64,000 bases of DNA from Clostridia bacterium. Its GTDB lineage: Bacteria; Bacillota; Clostridia; Christensenellales; CAG-138. The position numbers and the translations under genes were made by a program. This document shows, piece after piece, positions 1-9,011 of this stretch. The first letter of the stretch is position 1. Each line of letters starts with the position of its first letter. The notes beneath the pieces are model-generated. The model searched no databases and had not been told where the DNA came from. It saw nothing but the letters and a program-made list of their open reading frames with translations. The stretch covers positions 1 through 64,000 of the forward strand of contig JAFRRO010000049.1 of the NCBI GenBank assembly GCA_017428025.1. Direction: 5' to 3'.

Positions 1-189
1 CCGACGGAGGACATGCTCGAGGTCGCGATCGCTTCGTTCGAGCTTGCGCTGCATCCGCCGAAGGGCGATCTCAGCTTCGATCCCGGGACGCCGCTTGCGA
101 CGGAAGGCGGGGAGCCGACGGAAGCGCAGGAAGCGCCGGACGAACCGAAGGAAGTACCGAACGAACCGCAGGAGGAGACAAAGGAATGA
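1..189 (+). CDS. C-terminal end of a DUF1385 (YqhQ-like) membrane protein, partial
   Basis: An open frame enters from the left edge and stops at 187-189. The first visible residues (DMLEVAIASFELAL) resemble the conserved end of DUF1385 proteins, which in many Firmicutes sit directly upstream of prmC. That link is recalled family knowledge plus synteny. The last 40 or so residues are a Pro/Glu/Thr-rich tail that looks disordered and is not part of the core family. The stop codon overlaps the prmC start (ATGA), so the two are probably translationally coupled. The function of DUF1385 proteins is unknown. Confidence 0.6.
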   Translation, partial: PTEDMLEVAIASFELALHPPKGDLSFDPGTPLATEGGEPTEAQEAPDEPKEVPNEPQEETKE

Positions 190-980
190 TCGTACGAAAA
201 GCGGAACAGGCTATTGCAAAGCGGCTCCGGGAGGTTGCCGGAGAGGACGCGCAGCTGGAAGCAACGTTTCTTCTGCGCGCAAGCGGGTTTCATTCGCCGT
301 ATCAGGAGCTGACCGAAACGGACGCAAAGGCGCTGGAACCGCTGATCGAACGGCGGCTTTCGGGCGAACCGCTTCCGTATGTCCTCGGCGAATGGGAGTT
401 CTACGGGCTTCCGTTCTATGTCGATCGGAACGTTCTGATCCCGAGACCGGACACCGAATGTCTCGTCGAGGCTGCGCTCAAAGAGCTTACGCCGGAGCGG
501 AACACAGTACTCGATCTTTGCTGCGGCAGCGGATGTATCGGCATCGCGCTTGCCGTGTGCGGCGGCGCAAAGGTGACGGCAGCGGACATCAGCGCCGACG
601 CGCTTGACTTTACGGAGCGCAACGCGCGCCGCAACGGCGTATCGGTCGAACTGATCCGAAGCGATTTTCTGGACGAGATCGAGGGACCGTTCGATCTCAT
701 CGCCTGCAATCCGCCGTATCTTTCGATGGAGGATATGGAAAACCGCGACGCAGCGCTGCGCTGTGAGCCGGAGCTTGCGCTCTACGGCGGGTTCGACGGA
801 CTGGCGTTCTATCACAGACTTGCGAAGGAATACAGGCGCGTGCTGAAACCCGGCGGCACGCTGCTGATGGAAATCGGCATGACGCAGCGGGAGGCGGTGG
901 AATCGCTGTTCCCGGGCGCGACGTGCATCATGGATTACGGCGGAAGACCGCGCGTGATCGTGGTAAAGGAACATGATTGA
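186..980 (+). CDS. prmC: Peptide chain release factor N5-glutamine methyltransferase PrmC
   Basis: Uses S-adenosylmethionine to methylate the glutamine of the GGQ motif in release factors RF1 and RF2, which raises termination efficiency. The 264-residue protein has the helical N-terminal substrate domain, then a Rossmann methyltransferase domain with the SAM loop [10 protein letters not shown] at about 110-119 and the diagnostic NPPY motif at about 175-178, whose Asn and Pro contact the target glutamine amide. It sits immediately before its own substrate gene prfA and overlaps it by 8 nt, a very common arrangement. The start follows AGGAGACAAAGGA and overlaps the upstream stop. Confidence 0.96.
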   Translation: MIVRKAEQAIAKRLREVAGEDAQLEATFLLRASGFHSPYQELTETDAKALEPLIERRLSGEPLPYVLGEWEFYGLPFYVDRNVLIPRPDTECLVEAALKELTPERNTVLDLCCGSGCIGIALAVCGGAKVTAADISADALDFTERNARRNGVSVELIRSDFLDEIEGPFDLIACNPPYLSMEDMENRDAALRCEPELALYGGFDGLAFYHRLAKEYRRVLKPGGTLLMEIGMTQREAVESLFPGATCIMDYGGRPRVIVVKEHD

Positions 981-2049
981 AAAGCTGAAAAAACTGAAGG
1001 AACGGTATCAGGTCCTGACCGAAGCACTGGCACAGCCGGAAGCGACGCAGGACCTTGCGGCGTTCAAAACGCTCGTGCGGGAACACGCGGAACTCGAAAC
1101 GATCGTCCGCGCGTTCGACCGCTACCTGCAGACGCAGAGTGAGTGCGAGGACTGCCGCGCCATGCTCGAGGAGCATCCGGATCCCGATATGAAATTGCTG
1201 GTCGAGGACGAGCTTGCTTCGCTGCAGGCGTCGCTTGCCGAGCAGGAAGCCGAACTCAGAACGCTGCTGCTGCCGAAGGACGAAAACGACGACCGCGATG
1301 TGATTCTGGAGATTCGCGCGGGCACCGGCGGCGAGGAGGCGTCGCTGTTCGGCGCGGACCTTCTGCGGATGTATCTGCGCTACGCCGAACGTCACGGCTA
1401 CAAGGTCGAAACGCTGTCCGAAAACACCACGGAGCTCGGCGGCGTCAAGGAGATCGTGCTTGCGATCGGCGGCAGACGCGGCGTGTATTCGCGCCTTAAG
1501 TATGAGGGCGGCGTGCACCGCGTGCAGCGCGTGCCGGAAACGGAATCGCAGGGAAGAATCCACACGAGCGCGGCGACGGTCGCGGTGATGCCGGAGGTCG
1601 ACGACATCCGCATCGAGATCAGGGATTCCGACCTTCGCATCGACACGTACCGTTCGAGCGGCGCGGGCGGACAGCACGTCAACAAGACGTCGTCGGCCAT
1701 CCGCATCACGCATCTGCCGACCGGTATCGTCGTCGCCTGCCAGAACGAGCGCAGTCAGCTGCAGAATAAGGAACAGGCGATGCGCCTTTTGAAGAGCCGT
1801 CTGTACGAATACTATGCATCGCAGCAGCATGCGGAGCTTGCCGACCGCAAGAAGAGCATGGTCGGCAGCGGGGACCGCAGCGAGCGCATCCGCACCTATA
1901 ATTTTCCGCAGAGCCGCGTCACCGATCACCGCATCGGACTGACACTGTACAAGCTCGAAGCGTTCCTCGACGGCGATATGGACGAAATGATCGACGCGCT
2001 GATCCTTGCGGAACGCACGGCGCGGCTTTCGGGGGAGACGGAAGACTGA
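973..2049 (+). CDS. prfA: Peptide chain release factor 1 (RF1)
   Basis: Recognises UAA and UAG in the ribosomal A site and triggers peptidyl-tRNA hydrolysis. The 358-residue length is normal. Visible hallmarks are the stop-codon-reading tripeptide PET at about 188-190 (the PxT class, which marks RF1 rather than RF2), followed by [10 protein letters not shown], and the catalytic GGQ at about 232-234 in [11 protein letters not shown]. The GGQ glutamine is the substrate of the neighbouring PrmC. The start lies inside the end of prmC, with TGGTAAAGGA upstream acting as ribosome binding site. The next gene begins 1 nt after the stop, so prmC, prfA and the tRNA-modification gene form one operon. 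Confidence 0.97.
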   Translation: MIEKLKKLKERYQVLTEALAQPEATQDLAAFKTLVREHAELETIVRAFDRYLQTQSECEDCRAMLEEHPDPDMKLLVEDELASLQASLAEQEAELRTLLLPKDENDDRDVILEIRAGTGGEEASLFGADLLRMYLRYAERHGYKVETLSENTTELGGVKEIVLAIGGRRGVYSRLKYEGGVHRVQRVPETESQGRIHTSAATVAVMPEVDDIRIEIRDSDLRIDTYRSSGAGGQHVNKTSSAIRITHLPTGIVVACQNERSQLQNKEQAMRLLKSRLYEYYASQQHAELADRKKSMVGSGDRSERIRTYNFPQSRVTDHRIGLTLYKLEAFLDGDMDEMIDALILAERTARLSGETED

Positions 2050-2050
2050 C

Positions 2051-3091
2051 ATGAAGACAGAAGTGATTTCCACGGTCAAAAGAGAGGATGCCGGAACGAC
2101 GATCGGCGCGGAACTGATCCAAAACGGCGAGCTTGTCGCGTTTCCGACGGAAACGGTGTACGGACTCGGTGCAAACGGGTTCGACGGCGAAGCGGTCAAC
2201 CGCATCTTCGAAGCAAAGGGACGTCCGAACGACAATCCGCTGATCCTGCACATCGCGAAGAAAAGCGACGTGAAGGATCTTTGGGCGCATGTGCCGAAGA
2301 TCGCGAACACGCTGATGGACACCTTCTGGCCGGGACCGCTGACGATGATCTTCAACAAGGCGGACGAGGTCCCGTACGAGGTCACCGCAGGGCTGGAAAC
2401 CGTCGCGGTGCGCATGCCGTCGGACAAGACCGCAAGGCTTCTGATCCAGAAATCCGGCGTGCCGATCGCGGCGCCGTCCGCAAACCGTTCCGGCAGACCG
2501 AGCCCGACGACGGCAAAGCACGTGCTCGACGACATGGACGGACGCATCCCGCTCATTCTGGACGGCGGTCCGTGCAAATACGGCGTCGAATCCACCGTGT
2601 TGTCGCTGGTCGGCGAACCGACGATCCTGCGTCCCGGCGCGATCACGCGCGAAATGCTTGAAGCGGTCATCGGTCCGGTGCGCCTTGCACCGAGCATCCT
2701 TGCGCCGCTCGGCGAGCGCGAAGTCGCCGCATCGCCCGGCATGAAGTACAAGCATTACGCGCCGGACGCGGAGGTGCGCGTCATCGAGGGCGAGCCGAAA
2801 CCCGCGGCAAAGCGCATCCGCGCGCTGTACTACGAGTACGAATCCGAGGGAAAGCGCGTCGCGATCCTCGGAACGGATCAGACCATGCCGAGCTATCGCA
2901 ATCTTTCCGCCTATTCGCTCGGCGACCGGTCGGAACCGGAAACGCTGTGCGCCAACCTGTTTACGCTTTTGCGCGACGTCGGCGCGCACAACGACGTGAT
3001 CCTTGCGGAAGGCGTCGATACGCGCGAAACGGGGCTTGCGTTTATGAACCGACTGCTGCGCGCGGCGGGATTTCAACGGGAGACGGTATAG
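2051..3091 (+). CDS. L-threonylcarbamoyladenylate synthase (Sua5/YwlC type)
   Basis: Makes threonylcarbamoyl-AMP from threonine, bicarbonate and ATP, the first step of the t6A37 modification of ANN-decoding tRNAs. The N-terminal YrdC domain is clear (GELVAFPTETVYGLGANG, the KGRPNDNPLILHI stretch, and SANRSGRPSPTTAKHV). The roughly 346-residue length and the C-terminal part from about residue 230 match the two-domain Sua5/YwlC form rather than short TsaC. I start at the ATG 1 nt after the prfA stop (MKTEVIST); a longer in-frame reading from 2006 would lie inside prfA. It is the usual neighbour of prfA in Firmicutes. Confidence 0.93.
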   Translation: MKTEVISTVKREDAGTTIGAELIQNGELVAFPTETVYGLGANGFDGEAVNRIFEAKGRPNDNPLILHIAKKSDVKDLWAHVPKIANTLMDTFWPGPLTMIFNKADEVPYEVTAGLETVAVRMPSDKTARLLIQKSGVPIAAPSANRSGRPSPTTAKHVLDDMDGRIPLILDGGPCKYGVESTVLSLVGEPTILRPGAITREMLEAVIGPVRLAPSILAPLGEREVAASPGMKYKHYAPDAEVRVIEGEPKPAAKRIRALYYEYESEGKRVAILGTDQTMPSYRNLSAYSLGDRSEPETLCANLFTLLRDVGAHNDVILAEGVDTRETGLAFMNRLLRAAGFQRETV

Positions 3092-3130
3092 ACGCTTTTC
3101 GACGAGCGAAAAAAAGAACGGCAATTACTC

Positions 3131-3159
3131 TGTACAAACGGCAATGAATTTGCTATAAT
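3131..3159 (+). promoter_or_regulatory. Sigma-A promoter of rpiB-upp (and perhaps the ATPase operon)
   Basis: A -35 TGTACA (3131-3136) lies 17 bp before a perfect -10 TATAAT (3154-3159) with an extended TGC. It lies about 35 bp upstream of the rpiB start. No clear terminator is seen between here and the V-ATPase genes, so transcripts from here could run into them. Confidence 0.7.
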
Positions 3160-3193
3160 AACTAAAATACGAGAATACCGAAAGGAGACTCCC

Positions 3194-3646
3194 ATGAAAC
3201 TTTCGATCGGATCGGATCACGGCGGCTATGCCTATAAGGAAGCTGTCAAGGAACACCTGATTTCACTCGGACATGAAGTGACGGACTGCGGATGCTTCGG
3301 CGTGGAGAGCGTCGATTATCCGGATTTCGGAATCGCGGCGGCAGAGCTTGTGCGCGACGGCAAGGTCGATCGCGGCATCGTCATCTGCACCACCGGTATC
3401 GGTATCTCCATCGCGGCGAACAAAGTCCGCGGCATTCGCTGCGCGCTTTGTTCCGATCTGAAGTCCGCGGAAATGACAAGACGTCACAACGACGCAAATA
3501 TGCTTGCAATGGGGGCGGGGATTATCCCGCTCTCTTTGGCATTGGAAATCACCGACGTATGGCTTACGACCGAGTTCGAAGGCGGACGCCATGCGCGGAG
3601 AATCGGAAAGATTACCGCCTATGAGGCAGGGAAGGAGCAATTATGA
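3194..3646 (+). CDS. rpiB: Ribose-5-phosphate isomerase B
   Basis: Interconverts ribulose-5-phosphate and ribose-5-phosphate in the non-oxidative pentose phosphate pathway. The 150-residue protein shows the RpiB/LacAB signatures: [10 protein letters not shown] near the N-terminus, DCGCFG, a catalytic cysteine in [15 protein letters not shown] and the [12 protein letters not shown] segment. The ribosome binding site is AAAGGAGA 6 nt before the ATG. Its stop overlaps the upp start by 4 nt, linking ribose phosphate supply to pyrimidine salvage. RpiB is known to act on allose phosphate in some bacteria; the context here favours ribose. Confidence 0.95.
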   Translation: MKLSIGSDHGGYAYKEAVKEHLISLGHEVTDCGCFGVESVDYPDFGIAAAELVRDGKVDRGIVICTTGIGISIAANKVRGIRCALCSDLKSAEMTRRHNDANMLAMGAGIIPLSLALEITDVWLTTEFEGGRHARRIGKITAYEAGKEQL

Positions 3647-4269
3647 AAGTCATCGTAATCAATCATCCTCTGGTACAGCACAAACTGTCCATGCTGCGCG
3701 ACAAGAACACGAACAACAAACAGTTCCGTGAGCTCGTCGGCGAACTTGCCATGCTGATGTGCTATGAAGTCACGCGCGATCTGCCGCTCGTCGATGCGGA
3801 GATCGAAACGCCGATCTGCAAGAGCACGTTCAAGGTCCTTGCGAACGAGAAGATCGCGATCGTTCCGATCCTTCGCGCAGGGCTCGGCATGGCGGACGGT
3901 ATGATGAGCATGATTCCGAGCGCAAAGATGGGACACATCGGCATGTACAGAAACCCCGACACGCTGAAGCCCACGAGCTACTACTGCAAGCTGCCGGACG
4001 ACATCGAAGAACGCGACGTGATTCTGGTCGATCCGATGCTCGCAACGGGCAACTCCGCGATCGAGGGCATCCGCGTGCTGAAAGAGGGCGGCGCGAAAAG
4101 CATTCGTCTCGTCAACCTGCTTGCGGCGCCGGAGGGCATCGAAGCGGTGCGCAAGGCGTATAACGACGTGGATCTGTACGTCGCATGCATCGATGAAAAG
4201 CTGAACGATCACGGCTACATCGTGCCCGGTCTGGGCGACGCGGGAGACCGTTTGTTCGGCACCAAATAA
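3643..4269 (+). CDS. upp: Uracil phosphoribosyltransferase
   Basis: Salvages uracil to UMP using PRPP. The 208-residue length is standard for bacterial Upp. Visible motifs are the N-terminal [13 protein letters not shown], the flexible region with PILRAGLGM, the PRPP-binding loop [13 protein letters not shown] and the C-terminal uracil-binding region ending in [13 protein letters not shown]. It overlaps rpiB by ATGA. The first V-ATPase gene starts only 18 nt downstream with no terminator between, so upp could be the promoter-proximal part of the ATPase transcript. RpiB-Upp coupling is common in Clostridia. Confidence 0.97.
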   Translation: MKVIVINHPLVQHKLSMLRDKNTNNKQFRELVGELAMLMCYEVTRDLPLVDAEIETPICKSTFKVLANEKIAIVPILRAGLGMADGMMSMIPSAKMGHIGMYRNPDTLKPTSYYCKLPDDIEERDVILVDPMLATGNSAIEGIRVLKEGGAKSIRLVNLLAAPEGIEAVRKAYNDVDLYVACIDEKLNDHGYIVPGLGDAGDRLFGTK

Positions 4270-4287
4270 ACTGCGGGAGATCACGGT

Positions 4288-4602
4288 ATGACAAGCATCA
4301 TGGAACGGATTGCCGATGCGGAAAAGCAGGCGGACGCCATTCTCGAAGAAGCGAACCGCACGGCAAGAGAGCGCGTGACGCAAGCCAAAAACGACGCGGA
4401 GGAAGCGCTTGCCGCTGCCGATGAATCGCAGCGCAGGCAGACCGCCGATGCGCTTTCGCGTGCACGCGAAGAAGGTGAAAGGATCGCCGAACAAGTAACC
4501 GCAAGAGCGAAAGCAGAAACGGACGCGCTGCACGAAACCGCCGTTTTGAACGTTGCCGAAGCGGTTGCATCTCTGATGGAAAGGATTGAAGCAGCGGTAT
4601 GA
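4288..4602 (+). CDS. V-type ATPase peripheral stalk subunit (G/H type)
   Basis: A 104-residue protein that is almost wholly Ala/Glu/Arg-rich heptads (NRTARERVTQAKNDAEEAL and onward), as expected for the coiled-coil partner of subunit E in the peripheral stalk of archaeal/V-type ATPases (AhaH, NtpF). Identity rests on composition, length and its position as first gene before subunit I. The stator resists rotation of the V1 head against the membrane ring. The stop overlaps the subunit I start by 4 nt. Sequence is poorly conserved in this family, so the letter name is uncertain but the role is well supported by context. Confidence 0.8.
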   Translation: MTSIMERIADAEKQADAILEEANRTARERVTQAKNDAEEALAAADESQRRQTADALSRAREEGERIAEQVTARAKAETDALHETAVLNVAEAVASLMERIEAAV

Positions 4603-6587
4603 TCGTAGCGATGAAGCGCCTCTCTCTGGTTGCGCTGAAATCGGAACAGGATACGATCCTGAAAGCTCTGCAGGAATGCGGAACGGTGCAGGTTCTGAAT
4701 ATCGCCGACGGCGAATCGGTCAACCCGGAAGCGGATGCGGTAAACGCGCGCATTCAGCGGCTTTCCGAGTCGATCAGCGCGGTCAAGCCGTACGCGAAAA
4801 AGCCCGGCTTTCTGAGCCCGCAGAAACGCGAGCTCACGCTTTCTGCCATCCGTGACGATGTGCCGAAGGCGGAGACCGCCGCCGGCGAGATCGAGGAACT
4901 TCTGCACACGCAGTCGCGCCTTCAGGCGGAGCGTGAAAAAGCGCTTGCCGCAAAGGAAGCGCTCGAACCGTGGGTACGTCTGTCCGTACCGATGTCGTCG
5001 ATCAGAAACACGGCGCGCGTGCATTACTTCATCGGGCTCTGCGCGTCGAAGGATCAGCCGAAGATCGACGAGCAGGACTATCTGGAAGCCGAGTACTATA
5101 ACGAGGCGACCACGATCCCGACGATTCTCGCCTGCAAGGAAGAGGACACGCGCAACGTGCAGAACTTCCTCAAGACGATCGACTGGCAGGACTATGTATT
5201 CCCCAAGATGGAAGGGACGCCCGGACAGGCGATCGAAGCGCTCGAACGGCGCATCGCGGAGATCGACAGCGAAGCGGAACAGGCGCAGACCGAGCTCGAA
5301 GGACACGGCGACGCCATCGAAGTGCTGCAGAACGCTTTCGACGCGGAAACGATCGATTACGACCGTCTGGCGGTGCGCGGCGACCTCGATTATACGGTCA
5401 GCACGTTCGTGCTCGAGGGCTGGATGCGTGAAGACGAGGTCGAAAAGACCGAGCGGGCGATCAAAGCCGTCACCGACGCGTACAGCTTCGAGGTGCGCGA
5501 TCCCGTCGAGGGCGAGGAACCGCCGTCCGTCGTTCGCAACAACAAGTTCGTCGAGCCGTTCGAGGAGGTCCAGACGCTCTATTCGCGTCCCGTCTACGGT
5601 TCGCTCGACGGCACGCCGTACATGACGCCGTTCTACATTCTGCTGTTCGGTCTCATGCTGTCCGACTCCGGCTACGGACTGCTGCTGATGCTCGGCTCGC
5701 TCATCTATCTCAAGGGCAAAAAGCCGACGGGCATGAGCAAGGGCATCGCAAAAGTCCTGTTCTGGGGCGGCATCTCCACGGTCGTCTGGGGCGTGCTGTG
5801 CGGCTCCTGCTTCGGCATCACACGGATGTCGTCCTCGTCGATCGAACTCGGCGGCGTGTTTGACAAAATCTCGCTGTTCTTCGAGAAACTGGCGATCTTC
5901 CCGGCATGGCTCGATCCGATGAAGAATTCGCTCGGCATGCTCGGGCTGTGCTTCGGACTCGGCGTTCTGCACATCGTCGCGGGCTACATCGTCGGCGCGA
6001 TCGACAAGTTCTCGAGAGGCGACTGGAAGGGCGCGATCTTCGACCAGATTTCCTGGGTGCTGATTACGCTCGGTCTGGTGATCGGCTTTTTGCCGGCAAT
6101 CACCGGAATGGCGGGCATGCCGGTGGCGCTTCCGGACATCGTCACCAAGATCGCTTTGGGCGCAGCGGCGCTCGGCGCGCTGTTCGTCGTGCTGTTCAAG
6201 GGACGCGAAAAACGCAATCCTCTGAAGCGTCTGACAAGCGGGCTCGGCGGTCTGTACGACGTCACGGGCGTGCTGTCCGATATCCTCTCGTACGCGAGAC
6301 TGTTCGCGCTCGGCATCGCGACCGGCGTCATCGGTCAGGTGTTCAACATGCTCTGCAGTATGCTGACCAACGCATCGAGTCCCGTCATGAAGATCGTCGG
6401 CGCGATCGGCAGCATCGTGCTGCTCGTGCTGCTGCACACGTTCAATGTCGCAATCAACGCGCTCGGCGCGTTCGTACACTGTGCGAGACTGCAGTATGTC
6501 GAGTTCTACGGCAAATTCTATGAATCCGGCGGCAGAGAGTTCTCGCCGCTGTCATACAAAACCAAACACGTTCAGGTATCTGAATAA
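4599..6587 (+). CDS. ntpI: V-type ATP synthase subunit I (a-subunit)
   Basis: Membrane stator subunit that carries the ion half-channels facing the c-ring. 662 residues: a hydrophilic, coiled-coil N-terminal half (MIVAMKRLSLVALKSEQD is the conserved family opening) attached to the peripheral stalks, and a C-terminal half from about residue 345 with seven or eight membrane segments. The region around LSYARLFALGIATGVIG is the conserved helix with the essential arginine opposite the c-ring carboxylate. It overlaps the stalk gene by 4 nt and is followed after 39 nt by the K subunit, which has its own strong AAAGGAG site. Confidence 0.94.
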   Translation: MIVAMKRLSLVALKSEQDTILKALQECGTVQVLNIADGESVNPEADAVNARIQRLSESISAVKPYAKKPGFLSPQKRELTLSAIRDDVPKAETAAGEIEELLHTQSRLQAEREKALAAKEALEPWVRLSVPMSSIRNTARVHYFIGLCASKDQPKIDEQDYLEAEYYNEATTIPTILACKEEDTRNVQNFLKTIDWQDYVFPKMEGTPGQAIEALERRIAEIDSEAEQAQTELEGHGDAIEVLQNAFDAETIDYDRLAVRGDLDYTVSTFVLEGWMREDEVEKTERAIKAVTDAYSFEVRDPVEGEEPPSVVRNNKFVEPFEEVQTLYSRPVYGSLDGTPYMTPFYILLFGLMLSDSGYGLLLMLGSLIYLKGKKPTGMSKGIAKVLFWGGISTVVWGVLCGSCFGITRMSSSSIELGGVFDKISLFFEKLAIFPAWLDPMKNSLGMLGLCFGLGVLHIVAGYIVGAIDKFSRGDWKGAIFDQISWVLITLGLVIGFLPAITGMAGMPVALPDIVTKIALGAAALGALFVVLFKGREKRNPLKRLTSGLGGLYDVTGVLSDILSYARLFALGIATGVIGQVFNMLCSMLTNASSPVMKIVGAIGSIVLLVLLHTFNVAINALGAFVHCARLQYVEFYGKFYESGGREFSPLSYKTKHVQVSE

Positions 6588-6605
6588 CCATTCAAAAACT
6601 ATTAA

Positions 6606-7097
<492 letters not shown>

Positions 7098-7111
7098 GCG
7101 CGAGGCACGGT

Positions 7112-7684
7112 ATGGGAAACGAGAGTGCAGTCAACCTCATCGACAGAATCATAGCGGACGCAAGGGAAGCGGCCGCGAAGGTGCTTGCCGACGCCGAGGC
7201 TTCCTGCAACAGCATCCGTGAAACGACAGACGCAGAGATCGCAAGAAAGGCGGAGCAGTTCGAAAAGGTCCGCGCGCAGCAGACGAAGGCCGTGATCGAC
7301 GGTTACAAGACGCGCGCGGAGCTGGACGGCAAGAAGGAAGCCCTGCGCGACAAGCGCGCGCTTCTCGACAGCGTGTTCGACGAGGCGTACCGAAAGCTTC
7401 TCGATCTGCCGGTCGAACGGCGCGAAAAGCTCTATCTGTCGATTCTGAAAACGGAAGCAAAGGAGAACGACGTCATCGCGCCCGCAAAGCCGGATCGCGA
7501 AGCGGTCACGCGCGCTGCAAAGCAGCTGCCGTTTCACGTGCGGATCGACGAGCGCGACGCGGATGCGGAAGCCGGCTTCATACTGTACGGCGGAAGCTAT
7601 GAAAAGGACTGCTCGATGAAGTCCGTTCTACGTGAACTGCGCGACGCGGAAGAAACGAACGTCGCGAAGATTCTGTTCCGGTAA
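7112..7684 (+). CDS. ntpE: V-type ATP synthase subunit E (peripheral stalk)
   Basis: Peripheral stalk subunit that forms a right-handed coiled coil with the G/H subunit and clamps the top of the A3B3 head. 190 residues: an N-terminal heptad-rich helix (about 1-95, many Ala, Glu, Lys and Arg) followed by a globular C-terminal domain. The GFILYGGSYEKDCSM segment near residue 150 matches the conserved turn (GGlil...g.i.id) of archaeal/bacterial E subunits. It lies 14 nt after the K gene and before subunit C, the standard order. The Shine-Dalgarno is modest (GAGG). Confidence 0.9.
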   Translation: MGNESAVNLIDRIIADAREAAAKVLADAEASCNSIRETTDAEIARKAEQFEKVRAQQTKAVIDGYKTRAELDGKKEALRDKRALLDSVFDEAYRKLLDLPVERREKLYLSILKTEAKENDVIAPAKPDREAVTRAAKQLPFHVRIDERDADAEAGFILYGGSYEKDCSMKSVLRELRDAEETNVAKILFR

Positions 7685-7698
7685 GGGAGGAGAGGCTT

Positions 7699-8688
7699 AT
7701 GCCGCAACCGAGTTACGCATATGCTTGCGCACGGCTGTCCGCGCTGAACAAACGGCTTCTGGAGCCGCAGACCGTTCAGCGAATGGCGGACGGTTCCTTA
7801 TCGGATGCGATGCGCGCGCTGTCCGACGTTCGCTACGGCAATCTGTCCGACGCGACCGAAACGGACACGGAACGCATGATCGAGCGCGAAATGACCGAAG
7901 CAATGCAGGAGGTCAGGGAGATCTCACCGAATCCGAAGATCACCGACCTGTTCCTGCTGCGCGCCGACGTGCAGAATCTCAAGGTCCTGATCAAAGCGCG
8001 GCTTTTGAATCAGCCGGAACCGGTGTTTACGCCCGGCGGTCTGTACGAAAAGGAAGTGCTGACCGAAATGGTCCAGACGCGTCAGTATCAGGCGCTGCCG
8101 CCGGTCTTTGCGGAGGCGCTCAACAAACTCGAAAAGCAGCTCGAAGTGCGCGTGGAGCCGCGCAACATCTCGATCACGCTGGATCGTGCGTATCTTGCGC
8201 ACGCGCTCAAAGAGACCGAGCATCAGCCCGTATTCTCGCACTATTTCAAGTCGCAGGCGGACTTCGACAACGTACTGACGTTCCTGCGGCTGCGCGCCAT
8301 GGGCGCCTCGATCGAAACGCTCGACGAGGTGATCCTGCCGGAAGGCGGCGTGAAGTATGTCGATCTTTACGGCGCGTATGAGCTTTCGTTCGATTCGCTC
8401 AACCGCGTGCTCGAAAAGAGCGTCTGCAAGGATGCGCTGCTGCAGGGACTCAACGCCATGCAGCGCACGGGCAACATTTCGGAGATCGAGAAGGCGCGCG
8501 ACAACTATCTGGTGTCGCTGCTTTCCGCACACAAATACGAAACCGAAACGATCTATCCGATCGTGGGGTATTATCTCGCAAAGGAACGCGAGGGCAAGGC
8601 GGTCCGCCTGATCATCACGGCGAAGCGCAACAACCTGCCCGAGAACGTAATCCGCGAAAGGCTGGTGATGCTGTATGGCGAACGGTAA
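7699..8688 (+). CDS. ntpC: V-type ATP synthase subunit C (rotor-stalk socket)
   Basis: Funnel-shaped subunit that seats the central shaft (D and F) on the membrane ring. 329 residues, mostly alpha-helical, soluble, with the typical three-fold repeat architecture of V-type C/d subunits. Recognisable pieces are YAYACARLSALNKRLL at the N-terminus, the DLFLLRADVQNLKVLIKA segment and the conserved IYPIVGYYLAKEREGK near the C-terminus. It begins after GGGAGGAGAGGC and overlaps the F subunit gene by 14 nt, so translation of C and F is probably coupled. Confidence 0.93.
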   Translation: MPQPSYAYACARLSALNKRLLEPQTVQRMADGSLSDAMRALSDVRYGNLSDATETDTERMIEREMTEAMQEVREISPNPKITDLFLLRADVQNLKVLIKARLLNQPEPVFTPGGLYEKEVLTEMVQTRQYQALPPVFAEALNKLEKQLEVRVEPRNISITLDRAYLAHALKETEHQPVFSHYFKSQADFDNVLTFLRLRAMGASIETLDEVILPEGGVKYVDLYGAYELSFDSLNRVLEKSVCKDALLQGLNAMQRTGNISEIEKARDNYLVSLLSAHKYETETIYPIVGYYLAKEREGKAVRLIITAKRNNLPENVIRERLVMLYGER

Positions 8689-8998
8689 ATGCGCGGTCAT
8701 CGGCGATCGGGACTCGATTCTGCTGTTCAAAGCGGTCGGCATCGAAGTCTATCCCGTCACGGACGGCGAGCAGGCGAACAAAATCCTGCACCGTCTGGCG
8801 CGCACGGGGTATGCGGTCGTATACGTCACCGAAGCGATGTATCCCGCTTGCGGAGAAACGATCCGCGAGTTTCAGGGCGAAGCGTATCCCGCGATCATTC
8901 CGATTCCGGATGCGTCCGGCACGCAGGGCATCGGCATGAACGCGATTCGGGAGAACGTCGAAAAGGCGGTCGGTTTGGACATTTTGAGCAATTCATAA
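8675..8998 (+). CDS. ntpG: V-type ATP synthase subunit F (central stalk)
   Basis: Small Rossmann-like subunit (107 residues) that binds the D shaft and modulates rotation. The N-terminal [22 protein letters not shown] and the later [14 protein letters not shown] are typical of the family, as is the C-terminal [20 protein letters not shown] helix. In Enterococcus the equivalent is called NtpG, elsewhere AtpF or AhaF. The start codon lies inside the end of subunit C. Subunit A follows after 13 nt with its own AGGAGAAAG site. Confidence 0.93.
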   Translation: MANGKCAVIGDRDSILLFKAVGIEVYPVTDGEQANKILHRLARTGYAVVYVTEAMYPACGETIREFQGEAYPAIIPIPDASGTQGIGMNAIRENVEKAVGLDILSNS

Positions 8999-9011
8999 CA
9001 GGAGAAAGAGT

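Noticed and set aside
3092-3120. CTTTTCG / CGAAAA stem before the rpiB promoter
   Set aside because: The stem is short and no T run follows on the plus strand, so I do not call a terminator.
4281-6479. 732-residue minus-strand frame opposite V-ATPase subunit I
   Set aside because: Antisense shadow with Arg/Asp/Glu/His-rich composition and no recognisable motif; the plus strand is clearly coding.
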